Positions 1 through 8,035 of a stretch of DNA of 64,000 bases are shown piece after piece. Position 1 is the first letter of the stretch. Each line of letters begins with the position of its first letter. Origin of the DNA: Streptococcus sp. LYSM12 (GTDB taxonomy: Bacteria; Bacillota; Bacilli; Lactobacillales; Streptococcaceae); assembly GCF_004569635.1 (NCBI RefSeq), contig NZ_SPOZ01000015.1, forward strand, positions 1-64,000, in the 5' to 3' direction. The notes below the pieces were generated by a model. It worked only from the letters and a program-made list of their open reading frames with translations, had not been told where the DNA came from and ran no database searches. Made by a program: the position numbers and the translations under genes.

Positions 1-316
1 CGTCTTTTTTTAAAGTGATAGCGAGCTGTTTGAGGGCTGCCCAAACAGAGGAGATACGACAGTTGAAATGTTCTGCTAGTTCTCGTAAAAAAGCATCTGG
101 GTGCTGTTGAACATAGGCTTCCAACTGTTCTAAGGGAATTTTGCGAGACTTAGCAACACGTTTTTTCCGCTCTAGATGCCCTTGTTCTGAAAGTTGTTTT
201 TCCCAAACGTAAAGTGTGTTTGTGCTAATGCCAAAAAGCGCACAGGTTTCTTTTTTGCTGTGACCAGCAGTTACGTATTCTAATACTCGGTTCCTAAAAT
301 CTAAATCATATGCCAT
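1..316 (-). CDS. IS630-family transposase, N-terminal part (cut by window edge)
   Basis: Reading leftward from ATG at 316 there is an open frame of 105 codons that runs off the window. It begins MAYDLDFRNRVLEYV and contains a helix-turn-helix (segment GHSKKETCALFGISTNTLY), followed by a basic linker and a second HTH-like part (FLRELAEHFNCRISSVWAALK). This is the usual two-HTH N-terminus of IS630-type transposases; the DDE catalytic part would lie outside the window. The element's right end is near 357. I cannot tell whether the transposase is intact. Confidence 0.85.
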   Translation of the reverse strand, partial: MAYDLDFRNRVLEYVTAGHSKKETCALFGISTNTLYVWEKQLSEQGHLERKKRVAKSRKIPLEQLEAYVQQHPDAFLRELAEHFNCRISSVWAALKQLAITLKKD

Positions 317-357
317 ATAACTACTATACCATATACTGTTTATAAACTAAAGGAGTA
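1..357 (-). mobile_element. IS630-family insertion sequence, right end
   Basis: Transposase start at 316 and terminal bases up to 357. Read inward from outside, the end is TATACTCCTTTAGTTTAT (359 down to 342). The flank is a short repeat (358-440) whose normal core reads GTACTAGGC; here the IS abuts TACTAGGC, so it appears to have inserted at the TA of a pre-existing repeat copy, as expected for IS630 elements, which target TA. The other half of that repeat copy should lie beyond the left end of the IS, outside the window. Confidence 0.8.
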
Positions 358-440
358 TACTAGGCAACGAACTGCAAGCTGTACTGGAGTACGGCAAAGC
401 GAGTTAATGAAGTATTAAAAATATAAACGAAATGACTATA
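358..440 (+). repeat. Short TA-flanked repeat, copy 1 (3' part, interrupted by IS630)
   Basis: Starts TACTAGGCAACG and ends GAAATGACTATA. The 5' TIR is missing because the IS630 element ends here. Confidence 0.85.
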
Positions 441-443
441 TAA

Positions 444-685
444 ACATCAACTTCTGACTAGGGGAGTAGGAAAGAAGTTGATAGGTAGAAAAAGAGCTCG
501 GTTTTTTCCTCACTTCTTACATTCTAGGTTCGGCCTGAAATAGTCGTCGTCTGGGAATAGACTGTTTCCTTGAAGCAAAAAGAACAACCTTTTATTTCTA
601 ACTTTCAACGGCATTATTCGCGAAGCACTCAATCACTGAACTGGGCTGTTGATACAAACTCTGGGAGGTGGAGCTGGGCTTTTTG
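444..685 (+). repeat. Family B modular repeat, copy B1
   Basis: Shares ordered blocks with 15218-15420, 18135-18522, 33690-34232 and (reverse) 36648-37085: a TCTGACTAGGGGAGT opening, a GATAGGTAGAAAAAGAG block, a GAATAGAC block, a CAACGGCAT..TTCGCG block and a GAGCTGGGCTTTTTG close. No coding frame. Confidence 0.7.
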
Positions 686-771
686 TCTAGGAATAGCAGG
701 CTAGTTTCCTCTAAACTGCAGGTAGAAGAGGGATATTCAGCAAGGTGAGCTAACGATTTAGACTAGAATAG

Positions 772-953
772 ATAGACTTTTAGTTTGCTTTTATAGCCGT
801 TTTAGTACTAGGCAAGGAGCTGCAGGCTGTACTGGAGTACGGCAAAGCGAGGTAACGAAGTAATAAAAATATAAACGAAATGACTATAGCACTAGGCAAG
901 GAGTTGCAGACTGTAACTAGAGTAGGCAAAGTAAAATAAACTGAAGGACTATA
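772..953 (+). repeat. Short TA-flanked repeat, copy 2 outer (split by a nested copy)
   Basis: The 5' piece (772-793, GACTTTTAGTTTGCTTTTA) and the 3' piece (887-953, TAGCACTAGGCAAGG to GGACTATA) form one degenerate copy once the nested copy at 794-886 is removed. The TA at the join is present on both sides. Confidence 0.85.
792..888 (+). repeat. Short TA-flanked repeat, copy 2 inner (nested)
   Basis: Complete short-type copy TATAGCCGTTTTAG to GAAATGACTATA, inserted at TA inside the outer copy 772-953. Confidence 0.9.
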
Positions 954-961
954 ATATCACA

Positions 962-996
962 AAAAAACTTGGTACTAATGGTGGCACCAAGTTTTC
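962..996 (-). terminator. Intrinsic terminator of yidC
   Basis: On the minus strand AACTTGGT, a 12-nt loop, ACCAAGTT, then a T run; it lies just past the yidC stop codon. Confidence 0.8.
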
Positions 997-1021
997 ATAT
1001 TATGCTCTAGAGGTAGCTGTT

Positions 1022-1939
1022 CTATCGTGAACGTTGCTTACCGGCGTTGCGGTTTTTCTTTTCCGATGATGATGTAATCGCAGTATCCATTGTAGGTGTG
1101 ATATCTTTGGCACGACTACTTGTATGGAGTGGTTTTGGAGGATTTTGTTCAAATTCCTCTGCAATTTGTCTGCGAAGTTTTGGTTTAAGGAAGAAGTTGG
1201 TGATGCCCTGTTGAATGATTCCGATAAGTCCACCGACCACCCAGTAGAGAGTTACACCAGCTGGGGAGCTCCATGAGAAGAAGATGATCATAAGCGGGTT
1301 CATTAGCATCATCGATTTCATCTGATTTTTTTGTTCTTCTTCCATGCCGACCTGCATGAGAAGTGATTGGAAGAAATAGAGGATACCAGCTACCGCTGTA
1401 AGAATAAGGCTTGATTTTCCAAGAGCAATTCCCATGAAGCTAGCATCTGCAATTCCTTCTGTATAGCGGGCTGCATAAAAGAGTGCTGAGAAGAATGGCA
1501 TTTGGATGAGTAGTGGGAGACAGCCCATTCCACCAAACATGCTGACACCGTATTCTTTTTGAGTGGCAAACAATTCTTGTTGGGCAGCCAATTGTTCCTC
1601 TTGCGAACTAGCATTTTTCATTCGCTCTTGAATAGGACCAAGAATCGGTTTGAGGTACTGCATTTTCTCAGACTGATAGGTCGCTTTCCAAGATTGATAA
1701 ATACCAAGTGGCAAGATGAGCAAGCGAACACAAATGGTTACAACGATAATGGCTACTCCAAAACCTAAACCTTGGTTTTCAGCAAAGAATTGAATAACAT
1801 TTCCCATCGGCTCAACGAGGAGCTTGTAGACCCAGCCTTCCCCAGTCGGTACCCCGTTTTTGGTCTTTACACAACCAGATAGGAAGAAGAGCATAGATAG
1901 GACAAGTCCTGACAATATAATACGGTTTGATTTTTTCAC
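1022..1939 (-). CDS. yidC: Membrane protein insertase YidC/Oxa1 (lipoprotein form)
   Basis: 305 residues, probably starting at GTG 1939, with AGGAA about 8 nt upstream. Signal peptide of lipoprotein type ending in LSGC with the lipidated Cys at residue 23. The 60KD_IMP/Oxa1 domain follows, with the groove arginine in TICVRLLILPLG (Arg72), then further membrane segments (SLILTAVAGILYFFQSLL; MIIFFSWSSPAGVTLYWVVGG) and a short basic tail, typical of one of the two streptococcal YidC paralogues. It inserts and folds membrane proteins, alone or with Sec/YidD. It stands alone, divergent from repeat DNA, with its own terminator at 962-996. Confidence 0.95.
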   Translation of the reverse strand: MKKSNRIILSGLVLSMLFFLSGCVKTKNGVPTGEGWVYKLLVEPMGNVIQFFAENQGLGFGVAIIVVTICVRLLILPLGIYQSWKATYQSEKMQYLKPILGPIQERMKNASSQEEQLAAQQELFATQKEYGVSMFGGMGCLPLLIQMPFFSALFYAARYTEGIADASFMGIALGKSSLILTAVAGILYFFQSLLMQVGMEEEQKNQMKSMMLMNPLMIIFFSWSSPAGVTLYWVVGGLIGIIQQGITNFFLKPKLRRQIAEEFEQNPPKPLHTSSRAKDITPTMDTAITSSSEKKNRNAGKQRSR

Positions 1940-2004
1940 TTTCTCAGTTCCTTTTTTACATGATACACTCTATTTTACTTGTTTTGGAGAAAATATACAA
2001 GTCT

Positions 2005-2289
2005 TTAATGCCATTGTTTTACTTGAAAGTCCTGAAAGTTTTCAAAGTTTGCAAGGGTCACATCGAGATAGGTGACCTTGGCCATACGAGAGGGGCCTTT
2101 ACGAATTTCTTGGATAAATTGGCTGAGTTTGGCTGGCTTATCCGATTGGGCCAGAATGGAGACAGTTCCGTCTTCGTTATTCCAGACCCGACCATAGATG
2201 TCCCCAATCTCTGCTGCCAGATATTGGACGGACCAGCGAAAGCCAACTCCCTGTACCCGACCAGAGGCAATCATTTTTACTTTTTGCAT
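2005..2289 (-). CDS. acyP: Acylphosphatase
   Basis: 94 residues, usual family length. The signature GRVQGVGFRW (residues 10-19, catalytic Arg18) and the second signature GRVWNNEDGTV with the conserved Asn are both present. It hydrolyses carboxyl-phosphate bonds such as those of acetyl or glyceroyl phosphates, in the cytoplasm. A strong SD (AAGGAG) precedes ATG 2289. It is divergent from the TrmH-type methyltransferase at 2361; the two promoters share the stretch 2300-2330. Confidence 0.92.
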   Translation of the reverse strand: MQKVKMIASGRVQGVGFRWSVQYLAAEIGDIYGRVWNNEDGTVSILAQSDKPAKLSQFIQEIRKGPSRMAKVTYLDVTLANFENFQDFQVKQWH

Positions 2290-2301
2290 ATGTTTCTCCT
2301 T

Positions 2302-2330
2302 TTGACAAGACCTTTACTTTATTATATCAT
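2302..2330 (+). promoter_or_regulatory. Promoter for the TrmH-family methyltransferase
   Basis: TTGACA (2302-2307), 17 bp, TATCAT (2325-2330). A TATAAT on the opposite strand in the same stretch could serve acyP. Confidence 0.6.
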
Positions 2331-2360
2331 TGTTGGTAGTGAAAGAAAACGGAGAGTGAT

Positions 2361-3101
2361 ATGGAAGTTATTCGTTCCAAGTCTAATAGACTGATAAAGG
2401 AAGTAAGAAAATTACACCAAAAGAAATACCGCAAGCAGTCCTACTTGATTGAGGGATGGCATTTGTTTGAAGAGGCTTGTCAGGCAAAAGCTGATATTGA
2501 GCAAATCTTTGTTTTAGAGGAATACTGTGAAAGGGTGGCGGGAGATATTCCTATGACGGTGGTTAGTCCGGAAATTTTGCAAGACTTAGCGGATAGTCAA
2601 ACTCCGCAAGGCATTGTCGCTCAGTTAACTTTACCAAAGACTAGGATACCGAACCAGTTTAGAGGGAAATACCTCGTTTTAGAAGATATCCAGGATCCAG
2701 GAAACGTTGGAACCATGATTCGGACAGCAGATGCAGCCGGCTATGATGCCGTCTTTCTCTCAGATAAGTCAGCAGATATCTATAGTTTAAAAACCCTGCG
2801 TGCCATGCAGGGAAGCCATTTTCATTTACCGGTCTATCGCGTTGCTATAAAAGAGCTTCTTACCCAATTCAAAGATGATGGGGTACAGATAGTAGCGACA
2901 ACCTTATCTGAGAAATCTATAGATTATAAGGCAGTTGATCTAGCAAGCTCATTTGCCCTTATCATGGGCAATGAGGGACAGGGAATTTCAACATTCGTCA
3001 AAAATCATGCTGATGACTTGGTTCACATCAGCATGCCAGGCCAGGCAGAGAGCTTGAATGTTGCAGTAGCAGCTGGCATTCTTCTCTTTAGCTTTCTTTA
3101 A
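2361..3101 (+). CDS. TrmH/SpoU-family RNA 2'-O-methyltransferase
   Basis: 246 residues. An N-terminal substrate-binding part (HLFEEACQA) is followed by the SPOUT fold with the three classical motifs: LEDIQDPGNVGTMIRTADAAG, MGNEGQGIS and SLNVAVAAGILLF. These knot proteins methylate the 2'-O of a ribose in 23S rRNA or tRNA using SAM. The family member is not certain; the length and partner genes fit the RlmB/RlmP-like streptococcal protein. SD GGAGAG precedes ATG 2361. It is probably co-transcribed with the decayed HD gene that follows. Confidence 0.9.
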   Translation: MEVIRSKSNRLIKEVRKLHQKKYRKQSYLIEGWHLFEEACQAKADIEQIFVLEEYCERVAGDIPMTVVSPEILQDLADSQTPQGIVAQLTLPKTRIPNQFRGKYLVLEDIQDPGNVGTMIRTADAAGYDAVFLSDKSADIYSLKTLRAMQGSHFHLPVYRVAIKELLTQFKDDGVQIVATTLSEKSIDYKAVDLASSFALIMGNEGQGISTFVKNHADDLVHISMPGQAESLNVAVAAGILLFSFL

Positions 3102-3164
3102 GCCAGAATTTATAGACTATGGTATAATAGAAGACAGAATGACGAGATGATTATCTAATAATAG

Positions 3165-3518
3165 GAAATTGAACAGTACATAACCTATGTCGGGCATTTA
3201 ATCAAAAAGCTCAGGGAAATCCCTCATCATTATCATTTGACTTGTTTAGAGGCTTTTAAGCCAGCTATAAGACTGCCATATCAACGGCCTATAGTAGGCT
3301 CGTGTGTTTGGTTACGCTTAGCCGAACCAAGTTGAAAAGAGCCCTCTACGGCTCGCAGAAAAAAGAGCGGAAAGTTGACTGATTTGAAAAAGGTCGAAGA
3401 AACGCTCATTTTCAAATACCTGTTTGGCATGACTACTGTGCTAAAGGAAGCGGGGATTGTGACCTATGTTGATAAGTATTGGGTGGTGACAGAAGCAACA
3501 TTCCTTTTACAACAATAG
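3165..3518 (+). pseudogene. Decayed HD-domain phosphohydrolase
   Basis: No intact frame, but pieces read as one protein family. From 3165 comes EIEQYITYVGHLI..IPHHYHLTCLEAF, matching the start of the streptococcal HD protein (a DWVGDLL..HHHHSTRLQHS type segment, from memory). From about 3387 a continuous frame reads KVEETLIFKYLFGM..AGIVTYVDKYWVV and ends at TAG 3518, matching that family's C-terminal part (ILKHMWG..IVTFVDKYW). The middle, including the HD metal motif, is gone and is replaced by non-homologous DNA with stops. There is no start codon. In relatives an intact copy sits between the spoU-type gene and the BI-1 gene, as here. Confidence 0.75.
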
Positions 3519-3574
3519 GGTGGCAGCGCCGTTTTCATACTCATTCAATCGTTATTCATTAGAGGAGGATTAAG

Positions 3575-4270
3575 ATGAATCAGAACCCCTATATTATCAA
3601 TCAAGTGGATAATACCGCTATCAATCGTTTCTTTGGTAAAATTTATGGTCTTGTGGCAGTAGGAATCGGAGTTTCTGCTCTGGTAGCTTATCTGTCTCTG
3701 ACTGCTTTCTGGCCCTTTACCAGAAGTCTGTTATTAGGAAGCTCATTTGTCATCTGGCTTATCATGCTGGCTGAAATCGGACTTGTCTTTGTAGCTTCTC
3801 GTATGGCAGCTCAAAATAGTCCGTTGGCCTTCCCCCTGTTTTTAGCTTACTCTGTCATGAATGGTTTTACATTTAGTATCGTACTATTGGCCTATACAGG
3901 TACGACAGTCCTAACAGCCTTTCTATCAGCTACCCTGATGTTTGTTGTAATGGCTGTGATTGGTCTGACAACTAAGAAAAATCTTTCAGCTATGGGACAG
4001 GCTCTCTATGCAGCCCTATTTGGTGTGATTATTGCAAGTCTTATCAATCTCTTCTTAGCGAGCTCAGGCATGAGCTTTGTCATTTCAATCATTTCGGTCT
4101 TGATTTTTTCCGGTTTGATTGCCTATGACAACCAACGGATTCGTTATGTCTTTGAAGAGACGAATGGAGAGGTTGGTCAAGGTTGGGTTGTTTCAATGGC
4201 CTTGTCTCTCTACCTTGACTTTGTTAATCTTTTCTTGAGTCTTTTGCGTATCTTTGGTTCGAGAGACTAA
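3575..4270 (+). CDS. Bax inhibitor-1 / YccA family membrane protein
   Basis: 231 residues, with about seven hydrophobic segments filling residues 28-225 and a conserved late acidic pattern (SGLIAYDNQRIRYV, then LSLYLDFVNLFLSLLRIFG) that is the BI-1/UPF0005 signature. In other organisms these proteins are pH-sensitive calcium-leak channels or FtsH modulators; the streptococcal role is unknown. Strong SD GAGGAGG ends about 7 nt before ATG 3575. A terminator follows at 4288. Confidence 0.9.
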   Translation: MNQNPYIINQVDNTAINRFFGKIYGLVAVGIGVSALVAYLSLTAFWPFTRSLLLGSSFVIWLIMLAEIGLVFVASRMAAQNSPLAFPLFLAYSVMNGFTFSIVLLAYTGTTVLTAFLSATLMFVVMAVIGLTTKKNLSAMGQALYAALFGVIIASLINLFLASSGMSFVISIISVLIFSGLIAYDNQRIRYVFEETNGEVGQGWVVSMALSLYLDFVNLFLSLLRIFGSRD

Positions 4271-4287
4271 GGGAGTATAATGTGTAT

Positions 4288-4316
4288 AAGAAGATTGCCT
4301 GGTGCAGTCTTCTTTT
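4288..4316 (+). terminator. Intrinsic terminator after the BI-1 gene
   Basis: AAGAAGATTGC, loop CTGGT, GCAGTCTTCTTTT. Confidence 0.8.
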
Positions 4317-4322
4317 GTGTAG

Positions 4323-4427
4323 TATAGTCTTTTGTTTACTTTTAATACTAGGCAACGAGTTGCAGGCTGTACTGGACTACGGCAAAGCGCGTTAACGAAG
4401 TCATAAAAGATAAACGAAATGACTATA
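4323..4427 (+). repeat. Short TA-flanked repeat, copy 3
   Basis: Complete short type, TATAGTCTTTTG to GAAATGACTATA, 105 bp, directly after a terminator. Confidence 0.9.
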
Positions 4428-4800
4428 AAAAGATGAAAGAAGTACCAGTATTCATACTTTTCTAAATTGTCAAAGGTACCTTGGGGATATTTTTAAGGCA
4501 GTGCGGACAAATGTGCCATAAGGAGAATGAGCCCAGCTCCTGATTATTTTCACTCTCCGACAGTTTACAGGACTGTCAGAGAGGTTGATACTGTTGCTTT
4601 TCATTTCAAACAGTCAATGTGATGATTCATTGAGTAAACGTTGTTACGGCATGATGAGATAGCTAGGAATGTTGCCTACATCGTTGGATTTGGGCTTCTG
4701 TTAGGGATAGCTTTTTCTATTTGTTGAATGGGTCATTCATTTCCTATGTTGAGTTTTTAACGAGCCCTACCTCTTGTAAAAGAAACCGTTCATTTTTTTA
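4428..4800. other. Intergenic, no intact gene
   Basis: Contains a hairpin (CCGACAGT/ACTGTC near 4557-4580) and a short hydrophobic frame (YIVGFGLLLGIAFSIC, then stop, about 4678-4725) that may be a relic of a membrane-protein gene. Nothing can be named. Confidence 0.4.
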
Positions 4801-4807
4801 ATAAAAA

Positions 4808-4837
4808 TTGAAATCGTTTTCTAATTTGTGGTATACT
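4808..4837 (+). promoter_or_regulatory. Promoter of the CBS-ACT gene
   Basis: TTGAAA (4808-4813), 18 bp, extended TGGTATACT (-10 at 4832-4837). Confidence 0.7.
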
Positions 4838-4868
4838 AGACCTATAGAAGAAACTAGGAGGATTGTAC

Positions 4869-5525
4869 ATGGCAGTGAAAGATTTTATGACGCGAAAGGT
4901 TGTTTATATTTCACCTGACACGACGATTGCGCATGCAGCTGAATTGATGCGTGAGCAGGCGATTCACCGTTTACCTGTCATTGAAAATGATCGATTGGTT
5001 GGTCTTGTCACAGAGGGAACGATTGCAGAAGCGAGTCCATCAAAGGCGACTAGTCTTTCAATCTACGAGATGAATTATCTGTTGAACAAAACCAAGGTTC
5101 GTGACGTGATGATTCGTGATGTGATTACGGTATCCAAGTTTGCAAGTTTAGAAGATGCCGTCTATTTGATGTATAAACATAAGGTCGGTATTTTACCTGT
5201 CGTAGACAATGATCAAATGGCAGGGGTTATTACAGACCGTGATGTTTTTGCGGCTTTTCTACATGTATCTGGTTACGGTGAGGCAGGTGTACGTGTGCGT
5301 TTCCTAGTAGAAAATAAGGCTGGAGAACTTGAAAAGATTATCAGACTGATTTCAGAGCAGGGCTACAATATTGTCAGCACCGTTCAGATTGCAGATAGAT
5401 CAGGTCGCGTGGTGATTGAAGTGCAGATTGAAGGCAAGGTAGATAGCCAGCAGGTCGCAGAAACGTTTGAGCAGGCAGGGATCAAAGTGGACAGCATGGT
5501 GCCAACTGAAACTAAAAAAATATAA
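4869..5525 (+). CDS. CBS-pair plus ACT domain protein (AcuB-like)
   Basis: 218 residues from ATG 4869, chosen because AGGAGGA ends 6-7 nt upstream; an in-frame TTG at 4863 is too close to the SD. Two CBS motifs (MTRKVVYISPDTTIAHAAELM; VMIRDVITVSKFASLEDAVYLM) bind adenine nucleotides in this class, followed by an ACT domain (VRVRFLVENKAGELEKIIRL). It resembles B. subtilis AcuB and the streptococcal protein usually found after the liv branched-chain amino-acid transporter. A ligand-sensing regulatory role is inferred; the partner is unknown. Confidence 0.85.
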   Translation: MAVKDFMTRKVVYISPDTTIAHAAELMREQAIHRLPVIENDRLVGLVTEGTIAEASPSKATSLSIYEMNYLLNKTKVRDVMIRDVITVSKFASLEDAVYLMYKHKVGILPVVDNDQMAGVITDRDVFAAFLHVSGYGEAGVRVRFLVENKAGELEKIIRLISEQGYNIVSTVQIADRSGRVVIEVQIEGKVDSQQVAETFEQAGIKVDSMVPTETKKI

Positions 5526-5527
5526 GA

Positions 5528-5576
5528 GAGTAGGGCAAGGGAGTGATGTCAAAGTTTTGATTGTTCCTACCCTTTT
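5528..5576 (+). terminator. Probable terminator after the CBS-ACT gene
   Basis: GTAGGG near 5530 pairs with CCTACCC followed by TTTT (to 5576); the loop is long. A tighter hairpin, GGGGAG..CTCCCTTTT, follows at 5659-5680. Confidence 0.5.
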
Positions 5577-5658
5577 ATCCTGGGGTTGAGTTGATAATAT
5601 TCTGTAAAAATCAACCTCTGACGAGCTTTTACTATTGAGAGTGTGCAGTTGGAGATAA

Positions 5659-5682
5659 GGGGAGTAATGCTAGCTCCCTTTT
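5659..5682 (+). terminator. Terminator-like hairpin
   Basis: GGGGAG, loop TAATGCTAG, CTCCC, then TTTT. Confidence 0.6.
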
Positions 5683-5748
5683 ACATAAGCTGAAAGTAGA
5701 ACTGAAGTTCAGCAAGGTGAGGTAGGCTGGTCAAACTTGAAAACCTAC

Positions 5749-5907
5749 TATCAGTCATGTCGTTTATCTTTTATGACTTCGTTCACTCGTCTTGCTGTAC
5801 CATTGAGAAAAGTTACACTTTTCTTATCTGTCACTTGAAATAGTTATCAACTATTTCAACTACCTGCGACTCCTTGCCTCGTACTAAAAATAAACGAAAC
5901 GGCTATA
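5749..5907 (-). repeat. Long TA-flanked repeat, copy 4
   Basis: Long type with the internal hairpins TTGAAATAGTT/AACTATTTCAA and AGAAAAGT/ACTTTTCT (read on the minus strand). The right end is GGCTATA. Confidence 0.9.
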
Positions 5908-6001
5908 ACAGCAAAGGAAAAGACTATAAGGTTCAGCATTTTTGTTTCAACTGCCTTATGTTGAATTGCTTGCCTTATAGCTAAATGATTTTTTGAGAGA
6001 G

Positions 6002-6038
6002 AAAAAGAGTAGCCACTCACACTTGATTGTGAATGGCT
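6002..6038 (-). terminator. Intrinsic terminator of the YitT-family gene
   Basis: On the minus strand AGCCATTCACAA, loop, TGTGAGTGGCT, then TCTTTTTC. Confidence 0.7.
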
Positions 6039-6044
6039 TTGTGT

Positions 6045-6908
6045 TTATTTTTCAAAGGGTTGTTTGTTACTGTCCAGCGTAAATCCTTCTCCTAATACTT
6101 CGTGGGCATCGGTAATGGTGATAAAGGCATGGGGATCGATACGGTGAATCAAATCTTTCATTTCTTGTAGCTGACTCTTGTAGATGACGGAGTAAACCAT
6201 GTCAATTTCTTTACGGCTATAGAAGCCTTGAGCTTTGATAAGGGTAATACCGCGTTCGATAGTTTCATCAATAGCTTGGGCCAGTTCGTGTGATTTCTCA
6301 GAAACAATCATAACCCCCTTGCTACCATAGTTTCCATCGCTGATAAAATCAATGACACGAGAGACAATAGCAACCATGACCAAGGTATAGAGTACATTAC
6401 GGAGATCATGAAAGACCAAGATAGTTAGGGTCAAGACGAGCACATCGATAGCCAAAATGATTTGTCCAATGGTAAAAGAGGTGTATTTATGACCAATGCG
6501 AGCAAGAATGTCGCTTCCTCCCGTTGTACCACCAGCCTTGAAGATAATCCCGAGACCTGCTCCCATAAGGATTCCTCCTAAAATAGACACTAGAACCAAA
6601 TCGCCCTCCAATGGAATATGAATAGGAATGCGTTCAAAGAGTGCCAACCAAGCAGTCACCCCCATAGTGCCCAAAATGCTATAGTAGAGGGTTCGTTTCC
6701 CTAAAATTTTCCAACCAAGGATGAAGAGAGGAATATTGATGAGGATATTCATTATCCATGGTTGAATACGGAATAGATAATAGATAATGAGATTGATCCC
6801 TGTTGCACCACCTTCATAGAGATGGTTTGGGATAATCAAGTAGTTGAGTCCAAAAGAAAAAAGTCCAGCACCCAGTATAATAAAAAAGAGATTCTTAAAT
6901 CGTAGCAT
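6045..6908 (-). CDS. YitT-family membrane protein (DUF161 plus DUF2179)
   Basis: 287 residues. The N-terminal 200 residues carry five or so membrane segments with the DUF161 pattern (GGATGINLIIYY; GLGIIFKAGGTTGGSDILARI). The cytosolic C-terminal DUF2179 domain starts near GSKGVMIVSEKSHELAQAI and includes RGITLIKAQGFYS. Function unknown; the family is widespread in Firmicutes. SD GGAAGGAG precedes ATG 6908, and a promoter lies at 6938-6966. It sits between genes transcribed the other way, with its own terminator. Confidence 0.88.
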   Translation of the reverse strand: MLRFKNLFFIILGAGLFSFGLNYLIIPNHLYEGGATGINLIIYYLFRIQPWIMNILINIPLFILGWKILGKRTLYYSILGTMGVTAWLALFERIPIHIPLEGDLVLVSILGGILMGAGLGIIFKAGGTTGGSDILARIGHKYTSFTIGQIILAIDVLVLTLTILVFHDLRNVLYTLVMVAIVSRVIDFISDGNYGSKGVMIVSEKSHELAQAIDETIERGITLIKAQGFYSRKEIDMVYSVIYKSQLQEMKDLIHRIDPHAFITITDAHEVLGEGFTLDSNKQPFEK

Positions 6909-6937
6909 CCTCTGCTCCTTCCAGTTTACCTATTCCC

Positions 6938-6966
6938 ATTCTACCAGATTTAAAAGGGATATACAA
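6938..6966 (-). promoter_or_regulatory. Promoter of the YitT-family gene
   Basis: Minus strand TTGTAT (6966-6961), 17 bp, extended TGGTAGAAT (-10 at 6943-6938). Confidence 0.65.
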
Positions 6967-7399
6967 TACAAATAAAAAGTGCTTTTTCGCTATTTTTTTG
7001 GTAGAATAAAATGAAATACACTTACGCAAAAGAATCGTACTCTATAAAAATTAAGGTCTGAATAGACAGCGAAATCGTAGATAGTTGGAACAGTTGACCA
7101 GTATTTCAAGCTTATGAATAGGAAGTAGAGCTAAAATCGTGATGACAAGGTCTGCCTTGTTAGCTTTATGTCTAGGTTCATGACTGTTTTCATTTGCTAG
7201 TTTTTGGGGTTGGGTATCAGTTGTCACTTTCTTGACGATTTGATAGTTGATCAAACTATGTATGTTATAAAATTTCAGGAAAACAGTGCTTTTGTCTCAG
7301 CGACTGAGCGTTCAGCAAGGTTCATTAAGGACGGAAAGAACTGCTTTTTAACGAGTATTAGGTGAATTTCAAAGAGTATCGATAGTATAGGGGATTCGT
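6967..7399. other. Intergenic, no convincing gene
   Basis: One short frame (ENSAFVSATERSARFIKDG, about 7277-7364) has a protein-like look, but no start and no recognisable family. The 67-codon minus frame at 7051-7254 lacks an SD and conserved features. Confidence 0.5.
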
Positions 7400-8032
7400 A
7401 TGACACAAGGAATATTTATCACATTGGAAGGACCAGATGGTGCAGGAAAGACGACAGTTCTACAACAATTAGTCCCGCGCTTGGAAGTGCTAGGAAAGCA
7501 GGTCACAACGACTCGTGAGCCAGGAGGGGTTGCGATTGCAGAAGATATCCGATCTGTCATCTTAAATCCTCAAAACACAGCCATGGATGATAAGACAGAG
7601 TTACTGCTCTATATTGCTGCACGGCGTCAGCATTTGAAAGAAAGGATTCTACCAGCCTTAGCAAGCGGACAGCTACTCCTGGTTGATCGTTTTATTGACT
7701 CCTCTGTTGCCTACCAAGGTTTTGGTAGGGGATTAGATATTGAGGCGGTTCATTGGCTAAACCAGTATGCAACAGACGGACTGAAGCCAGATTTGACACT
7801 TTATTTTGATATTGATGTGAAAGAGGGGTTGGCACGGATTTCTCGCAATGCGAATCGGGATGTCGATAGGCTTGATATGGAAACCCTAGACATGCACGAA
7901 CGTGTGAGAACAGGCTATCTGGCGATTTTGGATAAGGAAACAGAACGTGTCGTAAAAATCGATGCATCTAAGCCCTTGGAGGAAGTGGTAGAGGCAGCCT
8001 TTACTGTCATCTATGACCGCTTTTTTAAATAA
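7400..8032 (+). CDS. tmk: Thymidylate kinase
   Basis: 210 residues, normal length. P-loop GPDGAGKTT (residues 11-19), the DR motif in [15 protein letters not shown] and a lid region near [14 protein letters not shown]. It phosphorylates dTMP to dTDP with ATP. First gene of the tight cluster tmk-holB-yabA-rsmI (gaps of 2-3 nt), the standard streptococcal order, so DNA precursor synthesis and clamp loading are co-expressed. Confidence 0.97.
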   Translation: MTQGIFITLEGPDGAGKTTVLQQLVPRLEVLGKQVTTTREPGGVAIAEDIRSVILNPQNTAMDDKTELLLYIAARRQHLKERILPALASGQLLLVDRFIDSSVAYQGFGRGLDIEAVHWLNQYATDGLKPDLTLYFDIDVKEGLARISRNANRDVDRLDMETLDMHERVRTGYLAILDKETERVVKIDASKPLEEVVEAAFTVIYDRFFK

Positions 8033-8035
8033 CAT

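Noticed and set aside
1927-2394. 155-codon plus frame across yidC start and acyP
   Set aside because: Shadow of acyP on the opposite strand.
7051-7254. 67-codon minus-strand frame upstream of tmk
   Set aside because: No SD, no domain, low complexity; ordinary chance ORF.
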